From contig DATGIF010000004.1 of NCBI GenBank assembly GCA_035295845.1, forward strand, positions 1 to 20,940: 20,940 nt of DNA. The letters run 5' to 3'. A program made the translations under genes and the position numbers. Under the pieces are notes generated by a model. It did not search any database. It had not been told where the DNA came from and was given only the letters and a program-made list of their open reading frames with translations. This document shows positions 20,849 through 20,940 of this stretch, one piece after another; the stretch's first letter is position 1, and each line of letters starts with the position of its first letter. Source of the DNA: Palsa-892 sp035295845 (GTDB lineage Bacteria; Pseudomonadota; Alphaproteobacteria; Rhizobiales; Xanthobacteraceae).

Positions 20849-20940
20849 CTAAGCCGCCTGCACGTCGATGAGGAAGGCGCGGACCTGCGTCTCGAGCTGC
20901 TCGGCCTCGTTGGCAAGCGCGTCGGCAAGGCTTTTGACGT
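20849..20940 (-). CDS. Probable methyl-accepting chemotaxis protein, C-terminal end (cut by window edge)
   Basis: Only the last 29 codons and the TAG stop are inside the window. They read as a helical, Leu/Ala/Glu-rich end (VKSLADALANEAEQLETQ, then VRAFLIDVQAA). This resembles the conserved C-terminal coil of alphaproteobacterial methyl-accepting chemotaxis proteins, where 'VxxLA..L..EA..L...V..FL..V' is common. The rest of the protein, including the signalling tip, lies beyond the window, so the assignment rests on a short stretch. Confidence 0.5.
   Translation of the reverse strand, partial: VKSLADALANEAEQLETQVRAFLIDVQAA

Overview
The window is GC-rich (roughly two-thirds G+C by eye), densely coded chromosomal DNA. 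It most likely comes from an alphaproteobacterium of the order Hyphomicrobiales (Rhizobiales). Reasons: an NdvA-type cyclic beta-glucan exporter, the crotonyl-CoA carboxylase/reductase plus ethylmalonyl-CoA mutase pair, copies of the GCATGATC-type extragenic palindrome common in this order, clustered GANTC (CcrM) sites, and several conserved proteins typical of the group. I see no insertion sequence, phage gene, CRISPR array or sharp change in composition. It looks like core genome, and I found no convincing undescribed multi-gene system.

Layout. 1-469 (minus): 5' part of a polysaccharide flippase cut by the window edge. 563-3892 (minus): DUF924 protein, CobW/COG0523 metal GTPase with a His-rich loop, and a secreted D-alanyl-D-alanine carboxypeptidase with a long tail; the last two are 8 bp apart. 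4075-5244 (plus): SCP2-type thiolase. 5304-8218 (minus): NdvA-like ABC exporter and an orphan NMT1/THI5-like binding protein. 8422-9452 (plus): HisE-like pyrophosphohydrolase and a YqaA/DedA membrane protein. 9511-9597 (minus): tRNA-Leu(CAA) with a candidate promoter and terminator. 9758-10114 (minus): short RlpA-like protein, then a 364-bp intergenic region rich in GANTC sites and palindromes, then DsbB (plus). 11013-14251 (minus): HNH protein, esterase, DUF2855 protein and AlkA-type glycosylase. 14281-15144 (plus): glutamyl-Q tRNA(Asp) synthetase. 15141-18371 (minus): AEC transporter, ethylmalonyl-CoA mutase and a GlsB/YeaQ-type membrane protein. 18640-19929 (plus): crotonyl-CoA carboxylase/reductase. 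19887-20771 (minus): YihY/BrkB membrane protein. 20849-20940 (minus): C-terminus of a probable chemotaxis receptor.

Functional links. The clearest unit is the divergent ccr / glsB-ecm region: two diagnostic enzymes of the ethylmalonyl-CoA pathway, by which organisms lacking isocitrate lyase convert acetyl-CoA to C4/C5 intermediates. A second theme is the cell envelope: flippase, carboxypeptidase, glucan exporter, RlpA, DsbB and several membrane proteins. These are scattered single genes rather than one pathway. Several genes appear to start at TTG or GTG (flippase, HNH, AEC, YihY; CobW, carboxypeptidase), some with a good Shine-Dalgarno sequence.
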